A stretch of 28,479 nt of DNA from Ettlia oleoabundans. Lineage: Eukaryota; Chlorophyta; Chlorophyceae; Chlamydomonadales. A model generated the notes under the pieces. It did no database searches. It was not told the DNA's origin and saw nothing but the letters and a program-made list of their open reading frames with translations. Within the stretch, counting starts at the first letter, position 1. Each line of letters opens with the position of its first letter. Position numbers and translations under genes: made by a program. This document shows positions 1-12,500 of this stretch, in pieces. Location of the stretch: assembly GCA_019693395.1 (NCBI GenBank), contig JAAMXP010002110.1, forward strand, positions 1 through 28,479, read 5' to 3'.

Positions 1-22
1 GGGGGGTGGGGTGGGGTGGGGG
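1..22 (+). repeat. G-run cluster, potential G-quadruplex
   Basis: Runs of 6, 4, 4 and 5 guanines are separated by single T residues on the plus strand. It lies in the kinase intron and is cut by the window edge, so it may be longer. Confidence 0.6.
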
Positions 23-235
23 TAACGGGGCCAAGACAACATCATTCAAGTGCCACCGAGCTTCCCTACGTGCCGCTGAGCCAACATCACATGGCTACTG
101 GTGTCTGTCACACATCTGCATGGCTACCGTAGTGGGACACGCGTGCATAGGCTGGAGGCTCCGTGGCGCCAACCCGAAGGAGCATGCAGCGGCCAAGCGC
201 AGCGCGCCGCGGTGCGGTGCACACTGCGCACTTAC
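1..235 (-). other. Intron of the kinase gene, reaching the window edge
   Basis: The exon ending at 236 stops inside the Trp codon of GTYAW with donor GTAAGT. No continuation encoding the expected MAPE motif is visible on the minus strand down to position 1, so the stretch is read as intron. It includes a G-run cluster at its outer end. Confidence 0.6.
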
Positions 236-3200
236 CAGGCGTATGTGCCCACCATGGGCGTCAAGCCGGACAGGAATGTGCGTGTCTGCAGCACCGACAC
301 CCCCACGTCACCCAGCTTGGCCGCTCCTGAGGCAGTCAGCATCACCTGGGGCAGTTCAGCAGTCACACCAGTGAGGATGGTGTCCCTTGGGTTGTTGGGG
401 CAGCACAAGGCATCCACCGGAGCGGAAGCTCTCACATCAGACCTATGCGAGTAAGTAACGGGGCGGCAGGTGGGCGTTGCACACAGCTGCACATCTTTAT
501 CTCCGCGACATGTCACCCAGAACTCACATTGGAGGATTTGACATCCAGGTGAACCACCCCCTGCAGCATAAGCACCGCAAACATACCAGCGGGCACGCAC
601 TGTGGAATGGGAGGGTAGACCAGGGGTTGTTCAAGTTTCACAGACACGGCGTTCAAGCAATGGTGGCTGCCGTGATATCTGCTGCTCGATGCCGCACATT
701 CCAAACATGGCAGAGACTCATGATGCCATCCCCTACCAGCACCCACCCGGCGCCCACCTTGGAATGAAGGTAGTTGAGGGCGCGGGCCAGGTCCAACGCC
801 ACTCGCTTGCCCAGGCGATGCCAGCCAAAGAGGCGCTGCCGGCTGCCAGCCGCCACCAGTGAGAGGGCGTGGAACAGGTCCCGCCCCTCACACAGCTCCA
901 GCAGCAGCACGCCCTTGGTGCCAGTCACAGCCACGCCCACAAACCCTACCACCGTAGCGTGGCGTAGCTGGTGCAGCCGCACAGCCTCCTGCAGGGGAAG
1001 CATGTACAGCCACGATGTACAGCCACAATGCCGACTGAACTTATCCCCAGTACGACCACACGGTGCATTAACACAGGAGCAAAAGGCTGGTGGAGTAGGG
1101 CATAATGGGCAGGAGTATAGAACGGTTTTAATATGCTGAGATGATTGCTTGTATGATAGAGAGCTTTGCTTGAGCATCACCTTAGAATCAGACACGCGGC
1201 CAGGACACCATGCCACCATACATGCATTGCCACTCCATGCCATACCCGATTCCTGACGCTCACCTGCACAAACGTCTTTTGCAGCTCGGGACTTGTGCCA
1301 ATTTCAATTTCCTTGGCCGCAACAAACTCGTTATTGAATTTTGCCTTGTAAACTTTTCCGCTGCATGTTGCGGGAGAAGAAAGCAGTTGGCTAGGAGCTT
1401 ACATCTTGTGCTGAGCAATGACCTAGGGCCGCTGGATCCACATCAGGCTCCTTACCCACCCCCTGGGTGTGAAGCTCTATATTGAACATCACCTCATGGA
1501 CTTGTTTGTGATGCTTGACAATGAAAATCACCGCATGAACAGTGGAAGTGACTTTGCTCACCTGGCTCCCGATCCGATCTCGTGCAACTTCCCGCTGGGT
1601 AGGCGGCAGTAGGTGAAGCTAGAAGGTTCCACCACAAAATCTGCCAGGCCTGGCGGCAGATGAGTGGCAGACAGCAGCTGCTGGCGTTGCTGATGTGGCG
1701 CAATAGAGCCGCCGCTGCTGTCTTGTTCGGTGGAGGCTGTAGCGGCGTCGTGGGCTTGCACCAGCTGCGCCAACTCTGGCAGCACGACAGATGGGTCCCG
1801 CGGACTGCCAGTTTCACCTGTTGCGCTCGATTGCTGCAGACTGAAGCTCTTGTGCTTGGGGCTGAAGCTGTGGTATGCTGCCGAGCCGCTGCCTGCCCCG
1901 CTGTTGGTTGCTGTCACAGCAGAGCCAGACGGCGAGGTACGGATCCCCAAAGGCGCTGGCATAACGACAGAAGCTCCTGCTCCCGCTGCTGCTCCTGCTC
2001 CAGCAGTGCCCACAGCAGGGGTTGGAGGCATGCCGCCGGTGCTGCCATCTTGCTTGTTCCCCTGCTGGTGCAGCTTGCGCCTCCGCTTGTGCACCACCCA
2101 GGCGACAATGCCGGCAAGAGCAGCCACCGCAGCTGCGCATCCCACTGCAATTCCCGCAATGGCTCCTGCTGAGAGGCCGGACGACGGAGTCTGGTAGTCC
2201 TCATTTCTAAGGTACAGCACACCTGCACGAAACAGGAAACACAGGCACAGTGGCAACAGCTGTCGACGGGCGCAAGAAGAGAGGGGTTTGGGGGGCCATT
2301 TGCCACATCAAGCCATAAGCAGTCACAGAAGAGTACCGTATGCGACCATGTGCAACCATGCAAGCTTGTACTGCCATACTGACTTGAGGGATTCCACAAC
2401 GTGTTCTGTAGCGTGTAATTGCGTTTGAAGACTGCCATGCTGCCATCACCACCATAGATCCCCTCTGCAGCCAAAGGCCGACGTATATACACTGCTTGAA
2501 TGGGGTGGGGTGGAAAAGTACCACAAAGCTCACTGGCACTGGCCTAGAGGCAGAACAGGAGGAGTACGAGTTCCTAATGTGTTACACACTTGCACGAGCA
2601 TTGAGGAAACCAGCTGAGGAGCAGCCATCGGAGCCGCCCCTCTGCCATGGTGCCAACGGGAAAGCTCACACTGCCAAGACCCGGCTTTGCACAATGGGCC
2701 GCAAACCCAGACCATGACGCAGCACATAAAGACAGCAAGGGGGGATGTCAGAGGAATGAAGTAGCCGATGTGCCGTTGGCCTACCGCACCTTGTTTGAAG
2801 ATAAAAGCTTGGCACCGTGGGTCACTGTTGCAGTAGCCTGCAAGCTGCTGCAGTGACCCTGGACGCACACACTCCTGGATCTCTGGCCTGCGCCCACAGA
2901 TGCACAGGCCGTTGCTTAGAGGCATGAGGACAACCAAGTAAGAGGAGTATGAGGCAGACGGGGTGGCATGAGCGGCAGAGCAGGGAAGGTCCCTGTCACT
3001 GCCAGCATCACTAACCTGACAGACTGTGGGCATTCAAACCTTCCTGCAGAAAACAGGCCCCTGCCAGGCAGTTGAGTGTAGCCTGGAATCTGCGGTCCTG
3101 ATGCCACTATAGGCCCCCCAGTTTGAAAGGGCACATTTGGGCCGCTGGCTATCAGTGTCGCAGGGTACCCCACAAGCGGGTCAATGGCCATTTGAAACCG

Positions 3201-5588
3201 TAGCTGGCATTGGTTTTGTGCCAGCTCCAGCACCACCCCATCCGCCGTCTCCAAGCGGCAGCCACCCGCCTCGCCACACCAGTTGAAGCAGTTGCAAGAG
3301 CTGGGCGTGTTTGTGCTATTCAACGGGACAAAAGCTTTGTTTGCGCCCCAGGACCGGCATGTGCGGCAGCAGGCCAGGGCCGAGGGTTGCTCTAGGGTGG
3401 CCACCTGCACGGCAGACCACCAACAGAGAGACAACAAAATCCAAAAACCTTGGGTGGCATCACTATTACCCTCCACCACTACAACACAACCCAATTCAAC
3501 ACACAACACCAACCTCGTGCACTACAACCAACACAACCGCTTGTTAGCACAACCTGGTTGTCAATTCAGTATCAAGAGCAGCTCCCAAAAGTGTCCCAAA
3601 GCTTGTTGGTATAGATACATACTGCGGCAACACGCGCACCTCAATACCATCAACAACGGCGTTTCTGCCTATGAAGCAGCCCTGCCAGGAGCTGTTGCCA
3701 GGTGCAGCTGCGGCTGCCGGCAGGATGGCGGTGCCGTTGTCATTGTACAAAAAGGTGGCCGTCTGAGGACGCGCAAGATTGCAACAAACACCAGAGGGTA
3801 AGAGAGGTGCCAGATGTGTGCGAGAGTTTCAAGGAGGCAGGCAAAAGCTGGCATATGCTAACAAGTCGCATGAGCTGAGTTTACAAGCGACAGTGCCGCG
3901 GATCAAGCGCATATTGAAGCAGGAGCAGGGGCCTTACGATGGACCGGTTGTCCAGACGGGTAATGCTGTAGATGTAGGGCGACACAATTGTACTAGATGG
4001 CGGAAGGTTTGCTGACTTCAGAATTGCTACCGCATCGGATGCCCCATCAAGGCCTGCAAATTTTGGGTGACGCGGGATAAAGCATTGAGTTAGGTAAGGT
4101 GGTATGCAGGTGAATGGCACTGCGGGCCAGACATCAGTGTGCAGGACGCCCAGGCAACATGAGCAGTAGCGAGTTGTTGTAAACGGTGCAAGCAGTTGTA
4201 AGAGTAGACTTGAGTGGTTTAAGAAGCCAGGCGCGACAGCGAGGCTGGGGCAGGAGCGCACTAGGTGATATCTGTCGCTGTCCTCTAGCTGGGGGACAGG
4301 CATGGAGCATGCGTTGTAACACACTTGGGACAAAAAACGCTGCAATTGCGCAGCTCTGCTCTGATCCTGATGCCCACCTTGCGAGTAAACAACGATGGTG
4401 CGGCAACTGCTGCTCCTCATGCACACCATGGCTGCTTCAGCTTCTGTCCTGCGTTAGTGTTAAGCCAGCAAGGCATTTGTTGTGGGTTCACAATGCCAGC
4501 GATGCCAATGGGTGCCACGGCGCCACACACACCAACCATAATCACAATCTTGCCGCTGTGCAAAGAACGTTTGTCATTGGCTGTATCGTCGCTGAGACCA
4601 ACCAGCACACCATCGTAACGTCCTCCGATATTGGGTTGTATGTTATATGCTTGCCTGTAGGCACACGTGTTGGGCGGCAGCACAGAGCCAGGGCAGGGAA
4701 AGTCGCTTCCCACCATGCCCCGCGCTATTGCCGTGGCAAAACCAGGAAATTGACGTGGAGGAATACTCCACGGGAAGCCTGCAGGAAATCAAATGGACCA
4801 GCACAACGGCAAATGTACAGTGTGCTACAGTCAGCAGTACATGTGAGGGTAAAACTGGAGCACTCCCAAAAACAATCTTGCACAGCAGCGCAGCGACATG
4901 TCATTCACCTGCGCTGCTCAGCACTCTTGAGCCTGCAGCTGTCACTTGTGGCACCAATGAGCCATTCATTGCTAATAGCTCGCATTCTTGATAGCCAAGC
5001 GCTGCAACAGGACAACCGCCCTGCAAGTATTGATAAGGCAGGGGCTTTGGTGGGAAATGTGTAATTGGTGCTGGTAAGCAGATTTCTTGTAGCTGAACCA
5101 CCGGACACCCCTAAGCCAACGTTGCACCCGCATTCTCCCACCTGTGCTGGGCAGTAGTTGAACCATGAGCAGGTGCCTGTTGTTCGGCAGAGCTCGGCGC
5201 ACTCCTCTGGACTATCAGCGGCAGCAGAGCCCAGCGACGAGCCCGCTAGCACAGTGCGTGGCGCTACAATGATGCTGTCTGTGCTGTTCACACCTTGGGT
5301 GAAATATACCTGCGCTCATCAAGGAAAAGAAGTTTGCCGTGCATCAAACGGCAAGGATGCTGTTAAGACGCTGCTGGTACCAATCGCTCCAGCTAGCTGG
5401 CGGCAGCGCAGTGGCCGCCGTTGGCGGCCAGATGTAGCGTCCCCACATAGCAGGTGCCGATGCACCCGCGATGCATTAGGTTTCACCTGCGGTTCAAAGA
5501 GCGGCATACGCGCTTCCTGTCCCAACACCGCCCGTTGAGTTGCGAGGCAGACCAGCAGGGTCGCCCATACGCGCTGCAACACGGACAT
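236..5588 (-). CDS. Receptor-like protein kinase with PAN/Apple-like ectodomain (3' end outside window)
   Basis: Probable plasma-membrane receptor kinase, about 870-880 residues visible. Exons in reading order: 5588-5487, 5309-~4946, 4778-~4533, 4119-3938, 3762-3640, 3404-3016, 2887-2790, 2222-1562, 1360-1264, 988-758, 560-528, 345-236. It begins with a signal peptide (MSVLQRVWATLLVCLA...VLG). Cysteine-rich PAN/Apple-like segments follow (EECAELCR...CSWFNYC; ACCRTCR...CNCFNWC; CNSDPRCQAFIFKQG). One membrane helix (AGAIAGIAVGCAAAVAALAG) is followed by a basic stop-transfer (HKRRRK) and a long Ser/Gly/Ala-rich linker. The kinase shows glycine loop GSGASGKVYKA, VAAKE lysine, HLDVKSSN catalytic loop, DVG in place of DFG, and GTYAW. 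Everything after GTYAW lies beyond position 1. Splice phases agree from 4119 onward except that the joins near 4533-4778 and 4909-4955 are unsettled. The family is TKL/Tyr-type by motif; the ligand is unknown. Confidence 0.8.
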
Positions 5589-5990
5589 TTACATCCAGCA
5601 CAGATGTCGATTGAGCGGCAAACGATGCTTGTCGCTTGTGCCCTTCACGCAGCTGAACCCGGGAATTTGTAGCTGGTGCCCTGGACAAAATTTCTATTGA
5701 CGCCCTCGCTGCGTGGCAAGGTCTGTGGTAACACGCAAGGAATATTGGCAAGTCTGTGTCATGTAACACCCGAAGAACAGTGCAAGGAGGACTGCCCCCT
5801 CCCCTTCTTACCAAATTCGACAGAACTGCGCACGGCGGCAGGCTGTCTCTGAGGCTCAGGCAATGGAGCTGCCCCGGTTGTGGTCAGTTTTTACTGCACG
5901 TCCCCAAACAACATTATCACAGTATGTTGAAAACAGTCAACCCAATCAAGCATGAGTGCCAGCCATCCGCTGCTGTAAATAATACCCGAG

Positions 5991-5999
5991 TTTTATATA
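5991..5999 (-). promoter_or_regulatory. Possible TATA box of the kinase gene
   Basis: Read on the minus strand this is TATATAAAA, about 400 bases upstream of the kinase start codon. It sits about 70 bases past the probable GCP2 polyadenylation signal, which fits a compact tail-to-promoter layout. The implied 5' leader is long, so this is tentative. Confidence 0.3.
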
Positions 6000-6066
6000 A
6001 ACAGCAATGAGGGAGTGCATCACTGCGTTTGTCAAAATGCATGCCGCGATGTGTGAACCCAAACAT

Positions 6067-6071
6067 TTACA
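6067..6071 (-). terminator. Probable GCP2 polyadenylation signal (TGTAA)
   Basis: This is the first TGTAA on the minus strand after the GCP2 stop codon, about 485 bases downstream. TGTAA is the usual near-upstream poly(A) element of green algae. Confidence 0.4.
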
Positions 6072-6552
6072 TAAAAACAAACATTTCAAGTGTTGTCACA
6101 ACCACGCCAACTGGCATCCCAGGTTTCAGCAGGTCTAGCAGCAGCATCAGTCATGCCAACCCTCCAGCCTACAATCCGCCGAATCGCACGGTCATGCGCT
6201 CGCTTCCCGCGGCCCCCAGGCCGACTGCTGCTCCTTCTTTCCGTGCCGCTGGAGCCTTTGCTGAGAAGTATCTGCAGCAGAATTGGAATCATGGCAATCC
6301 ATGACGACAATGAGGTGCCCAGGACAGCATGTCGGGTATGGCTAGCACCTATGCTCATGCGCAGAAACCAAGACAGAGCAGCAGCTGCGCTCCATCTCCT
6401 TAGCCGTTCCGCCCTAGTCGCCTGTGCTACCCAGTGTAATTCCTAGTTTTTGACAGGTGACAAACACTTCCAGCCATCTGCATCTGGGCTTGGCCAGCTT
6501 GCCACCCCGCTGTCCCCCAGAGCCTTCCCTCCAACACAACCCTCCCCCACCC

Positions 6553-9500
6553 TCACCCGTTAAAATCCAAGCGGCTCATCAGGTTGAGTAGGCTCTCCAG
6601 CTCCTCCCGCGTGTCGCTGCGCTCACTGTGCGCCGCTTGGTGCGCATCAGCCAGCGCCGCCAGAAACTCCCCCGCCTTCCCCAGGAACTGGCTGCGCAGG
6701 TGTCTGCAGAGATGAGGGATGCGTGCAGGCGCAGGTGAGAGAGCCTTAGGGTGGTAAGCGTGGCGTAGCAGGTGGTTTGCAGGTGAGGATGCGGCACAAG
6801 TGTGGGATGCGAGGCGGGTTGTAGCAAGAAGGCCTTGAGAATATGCATGGTCACAGCCGCAGGGCAACCCTTCAGCCCATATGCCGTGGAACCACTCCTG
6901 CCCATTCAAAATCATGTTGATTGGAAGAACAATGGACTATTGTAAGTCGTTCTCTCCCTGGCAAGATGCACCCACCCACCTGATTGTGGCTGCTACCTCT
7001 GGGGGCGACAGCTGGCGCTCCAGCTGTGAGCGGGCCAGTGAGGCCTTGAGCAGCCGCTGCTCCCGCTGCACCTCCAGGCTGCGACCTGCATCAAGACAGG
7101 CGGGCAGGCAACAATTCCCAAATCGCTCAGCTCAGCGTGCAAGTGCACAGCCAGTCGCACAGCCAGTCGCACAGCCGGCAAACAACATGCATTGTAAGCT
7201 TTCTAAGGCCAGCCCCTTGGGCGCCTGTTACTCGCCTACACCTTATCAGCTCGATTCTGACCCGGCCCGTCACCCTACCTAACAGCCAACCAGCCCTTCC
7301 GCCAGCTGGATATACCCTCAGGGCAAGGGCCCCTCAACCCACAGGTGCAACAAAAGAAGGCAAGCCCCCTCCCCCTCACCTGCCCCCAACCACTTGAGCT
7401 CCACCTCCTCATCCAGCGCCTCCCACTTCACAGCCGCCACCTCGTCACTCAGCTTCACAAACCGCAGCGCCAGATCCTTGCAAGTCAGCAGGCACCGCAG
7501 CACGTGGACCTTGCGTGACAGCAGGCAGCCCTTCATCAGCTGACGCAGGAAGGCGCGGTGCTGCTCCACAATCTGCAGAGGTGGCAGGGAAGGTTCGGAT
7601 ATTGGTGAAGACTGGAAGAAAGTACAGCAAGGAAGAGAACACAGCACTCCTCAACTGCAAGGCACGCCGCCCCTGCCTCACAAAACCCACCCAGAAAACA
7701 CACAGGTGGGCAGCAGGAGCAGGAGTAGCAACATTGAGCCAAGCAGCAACCTGCGGTGCCTCTCACCTCGTCCAGGCTACTGGCTGTCTGCACCTTGGCC
7801 TCAAACGCGCCCCACAGCGGCTCCATCACCTCAAATGTAACGTACATCAGGTACTGCCTGAAGAAGTGGGTCATCATTTGGCAGGTGGCGTACGACTGTG
7901 TCAACGCAATCGCCAGTGCATCTGCACCGCCTGCTGTACCACCACCACCCATGCTGGCGCGGCGCATGCGTGCCCTGCGATTGGCCAGCCCTGTGGTCTG
8001 CTGGTAGAGCACCACCACGCGGGTCAGCTCCCGCTCCGCCCACTTCAGCTCAAAGATGTGGCGGAACACCATCTGGTACTGAGCCAGTGCTGCCTCGGGT
8101 GCAGCGATGCTCAGCGGCCAGGGCACCTGCCAGACGGGGATAGCATGCCAAGCGGTGAATTACCCAGGGTCAGCGCCGCAAACAGAGGGTAGAGTGGGAC
8201 GGGGAGGGGCGGAATGGATGCTGTTGTGCGTATAGGGTGCCTGACATGTGCTGGCTGGCTGAGCATGGGCTCAAAAGGCCACCTCCCGTCATATCTTTCA
8301 CAAACGCTGATCAACGTGTGCAAATGTACGAAGAGAAGGGGAGCCGGCTTAACTCCCAGGAGCCACACTTGGCTCACAAAGTGCCCCAGCTCACCTCATA
8401 GGAAAGCATGAAGCTCTCCCTCGCATTGCGCTTTTTGCCCATGGTGTTGCGCTCGCTGGCGGTCATGGGGGCAGGTGTGGTGGGCTTCAGCTGCACAGAA
8501 CAAGGCCACTGGGATCACGGTCACACCAGGGCATGCAGGGGCTGTGCTTAGAGTCAGGAAGGCTAGAAGCAATTGCTTACCCAAAAAGTGCCGAGGGAGG
8601 AGCAGTCTGCTGCAATGCAAGGGTGCCAGAATTACAGTCTGACCCCAAGCAGACGGACGAACAATGGCGGGCCATCAACATTCGCAACCACCCCCCAACC
8701 CCAACCGCCAACACCTTTGAGAAGGGAGTCTTGCTGTTGCCCTCCCCGCCTGGTGCCGCATTCATCGCCTGCTGGCTGACCAGCAGCATATTCAACATGG
8801 AACGGTGGTCAAAGGCCACCGCCAGCCTTTCAGCAGCGGGATCAGCTGCCGCGCTGCTGCCACGCACTGCCGACTCCAGCAACCGCTGCAGCTGCAGGAG
8901 CGGCACGCTGCCCACACTGCTGCGCAGCTCCGGCTCAGCTGCATCCATGAAGTGCAGCAACGTGTCGCCCTGCAGCACAGCACACGGCGCAGGCAATGGG
9001 CCTCGGGGGGACAAAAAGCGTGGGGTTGATTGCAGGGAAGCAGCATGTCACGTACACCCAAGCCAGGGCAGAGGTCGGGACGGGCGGGGGAGCGCTCAGG
9101 AACTGACGCAGCACAATCCTCCAGCGGGTTGTTGGATTGTTGTCTGGTTAGCGCACCTGAGCAGTGAGGAAGTAGCGCTTGAGCACCGCCAGCCCGCCCG
9201 CCAAGTTCTCCCGCCGCCTCAGGAGCTCCATGGCGGCTGAGGAGGCGGCGCGGTGGGCATCCTCAATCGCAAGGGCGTACTTCCCACCCTCATCGTACTC
9301 TGCACACACCCAAGAAAACCCAGGACATGCATATAGAGTGTCAAGTGAGCTGCACAACAGCAAGAGTGGTTGCATTGAGCAAAAGCCAGTCTTGAGTGGG
9401 ATTTTGTCACAAAAATACATGCAATCGGAATCGTCGCATATGCTCATCACAAGCAAGTGCGGGGCAGGCCCGCTGTGTAGCGGCCGTGATGCAAGGTGAT

Positions 9501-12500
9501 GGCCCCGCCCCGTGCTCACCCAAACGAGTTCCCAGCGCCAGCGTGCGCGGCGGCTGGGTGCCGCACTCCCGCATGACGTTCAAGTACTTCCCAGTGTCCA
9601 GAATGATGCCCTCTTGGCGCTGAAGGAACACCGGCACGTTGTGCACTGGAAGCGGCTTCGGGGCTGCCTTCTGCGTGGGCGCAGCTGCTGGTGTAGCTGC
9701 ACCCAGTGGCTGCCCAGCTGAGGCAGCCAGCTGCTGCTGCTGGCTGGCTGCAACTGGCGGCGGTGGTTTTGTCAAGGCCTGCCCAGTTTTAGGGTCAAAC
9801 GCGCAGCGCAGCTGGTAGCGGTCCAGCCAGAAGGCCGACTGATGCTCTGTGGTTATGGAGTCGTGTTTGATACCCTGCATGTGACAGCACAGCACTACTA
9901 GATTGCGCTTGACAAGACAGACATGCTAGAGACCGTGGGATGATGCAAGGGGGCAGGCAGACAAAGCGGGCTGAGCAGGCTGCCTGCCCTGCACTAGCTC
10001 TCTGACTAAAAGTTGCGTATGATTCATGCTCTTTGCAGGCATATATCCACCGCCAGCAAACTGTGGTCACAAATCAAGCCACAGTAAGCGCTGCAACCAG
10101 CCACACCGCAGCAAGCTCACCTCATCCACCACAACCATAAACTCCGCATATGGATCGTCCACCTTCCCTTCGCACAGCCAGCGCTCCAGCATGACAAAAT
10201 AGGGCTCTGCTGCCGCCTTAAGCAGGCGCAACGCAAGGCGGTGGGCCGCGGCATCGCCCATGGCAGCTGCGCAGCGTGAGTGCAGCAGGTCGAGCAGCGC
10301 GGCGCCCCGCAACCGCCCTGCTGACGCCTCTGCCGACAGGCTGGCAACAAGCTTGAGCGCTGCATCACACAGGCAGGCGGGAGCAACAGATGCATAACAG
10401 CAATCAAAGGGGGAAAGCGTAGGACAGCAAATTTGGGGGCTATCGAATGGCTGATTACATTACCGCAAGCAGCCCCATGAAATGTGCTGGTGCTGATGCT
10501 GACGCTGACACACGCATGCGCACGTGTGTGTGCAGCATGCTTGGCTACCTTGTTGGGTAAGTGCAGCGGCATGCTAGCCAGCCAACCCTGGCATCTCACG
10601 AACCTGACAGCGGCGGCTGCACATAGTACCACAGCGCCTGCAGTGTGAGCTTGTTGATGCGCAGCTGGTGCTCCAACTGGGCCACCATCAACTCCCAATC
10701 CTGCACGGATACAGTGGTTGGTTGATTGGTTGGGTGGGTGGGTTTGGTTTAAGAGGCAGGCTAAAGAGCAGGCAAAAGGGTGGAAGGGCGCACAAAGAAG
10801 CAGCAGTACACTTACAAGCCCACAAAGCTGGCGCACAGCCCAGCCGGGCTCTGAGCTGCATCAAGAGCAGCAGCAGAGGCGGCATTGACCATTGCGCAAT
10901 CTGCAGCGGCGCAAAGAGCAGCACAGGAGACCCGAGTACCTGCAGCACGTGGCGCATGGCCCCCGTCAGCGCCTGGCACACCAAGCCCCACTCGTAGCCA
11001 CGCCGCGTCTCCACAAACCGCTGGATCACTGCCACGTACTCGCTGCAGAACATAACAAAGAAATGATTATTGGCAGTGGCAGGGACGCGGGAACAGAAGG
11101 AGCATGGTGGTTGGGGGTGTGGTAACCGAAGCTCAATTCTCCCTGTGCCACCACACTCCAATGCTGGCATTCTTGCGTCGACTTTCTGCGAGCCAGCCAA
11201 TGCCCAAGAGCACACCGGCTGCTGCAGGACCAACAACGGCTCATGCCGTCCTCACCAGATGGGCAGCATGCGTGCTGCCATCTCCTGCAGCGCTGCCTCC
11301 AGCTGGCCCCGTGCCGCTATTTCATAGCCCAGCCGCCTGCCGCCAGGTGCCTCCAGAAGCTTGACGCACACGTATGTGCCGCTGAGGCCCATGAACGCTG
11401 ACAGAAGGTCGTCCACCACTGCATGGACAAAGTGGGGTGGGAGGCTGGGAGCGGGGCGGGGTGTAGGCGGGTGGTGAAAGCATACAGTGTGGTGACGCAC
11501 GAAAAATCAAAGTTGACAAGCAGCTGCCACTGCCACACTTTTGAAACACGAATGCAACATAACAGCTGCACTGGAATGCGAAGAGAATACCATGCCGACA
11601 AGTTGTACGCAACACAATCCACGCTGTGGCGCCCCCGGCAAGCTCTTGTCCAAGGCAAAACACTCGACACCGGCTTGCCCTGCAGCGGAACTCACGCAGC
11701 GACTCCTGCACATGGTGCGGATAGCTCTCCAGGACCTGGGGCGTCCTGTCCTTGCTGCCACCGTCTTTGCTGCTGCCGCTCCTCGCCTCCAGTGCCAGGT
11801 CATAAAGAAACCGGCCAGTGAGGAAGGGGCGATTATAGTCCCAGTCAGGCAGCTGCGGGGCATCCATTGAGCCAGGCACTAGATAGGCAGGCAGCTCTGG
11901 CTTGGCTGCAAAGAGGTCCCCCACCGGCGGCAGGCCAGCATCTGGCACTAGCACATCCTGGGTGGGTGTACGGATGGCGTCGGCCAGCTTGGGTGCATAC
12001 TCCTTGTCCACTTTCTTGTCAGGGGACAAGATAGCAGCCTGCAGCAATGTTGAGTAGGGGGGCACGCGCGTGTGCATGCATGGCAGGCTTGTGAGGCTGG
12101 TGGCGCATGAAGTACAGGGTTGGCTTGAACAGAGGAGCATAAGATTTGACAATTTTGCAGCGTTGTTGTGGGGGGGTGGGCAAACAACAACAGCCAGAAG
12201 ATTGCACATGCGCATGCGGCTACCCACCTCTCCAAACATGGGGTTGCTGCGGTAGGCACTTGACTGCTGCTGCGGCAGCACTACAGTGGGCGCTGCCCTG
12301 GCCGCTCCGCCTTGCGCCACTGTACAGCCTGCGGGAATGGCGCCCCGCTGGCTCTGTTGCTGCTGCTGCTGCTGCTGGTACGAGCTGCTGGGCAACGGCG
12401 TAGCCACCCCCGGGCCATTATTTTGCTGTTGTTGCTGCTGCTGCTGTTGTTTTTGCTGCTGCTGCATTGCAAACTTGGCACGGGTCGCCTCCAGCGCTGC

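Larger units (their letters stand above)
5589..6552. other. Spacer between GCP2 3' end and kinase 5' end
   Basis: Both flanking genes are on the minus strand. The stretch should hold the GCP2 3' untranslated region (about 6553 down to about 6050) and then the kinase promoter and 5' leader. I see no gene; the short open frames here have no recognisable motif. Confidence 0.6.

Noticed and set aside
2496..2720. Possible extra kinase-ectodomain exon (minus-strand text VCNTLGTRTPPV resembles the start of the exon at 2222)
   Set aside because: Joining 2790 directly to 2222 keeps the phase and gives a natural PAN ending (KQG-GVLYLRNED); the other stretch breaks the frame and is better seen as intron.
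4186..5064. A 292-residue plus-strand open frame
   Set aside because: It lies antisense to the kinase ectodomain exons, has no domain-like pattern and no start context, and is a shadow frame.
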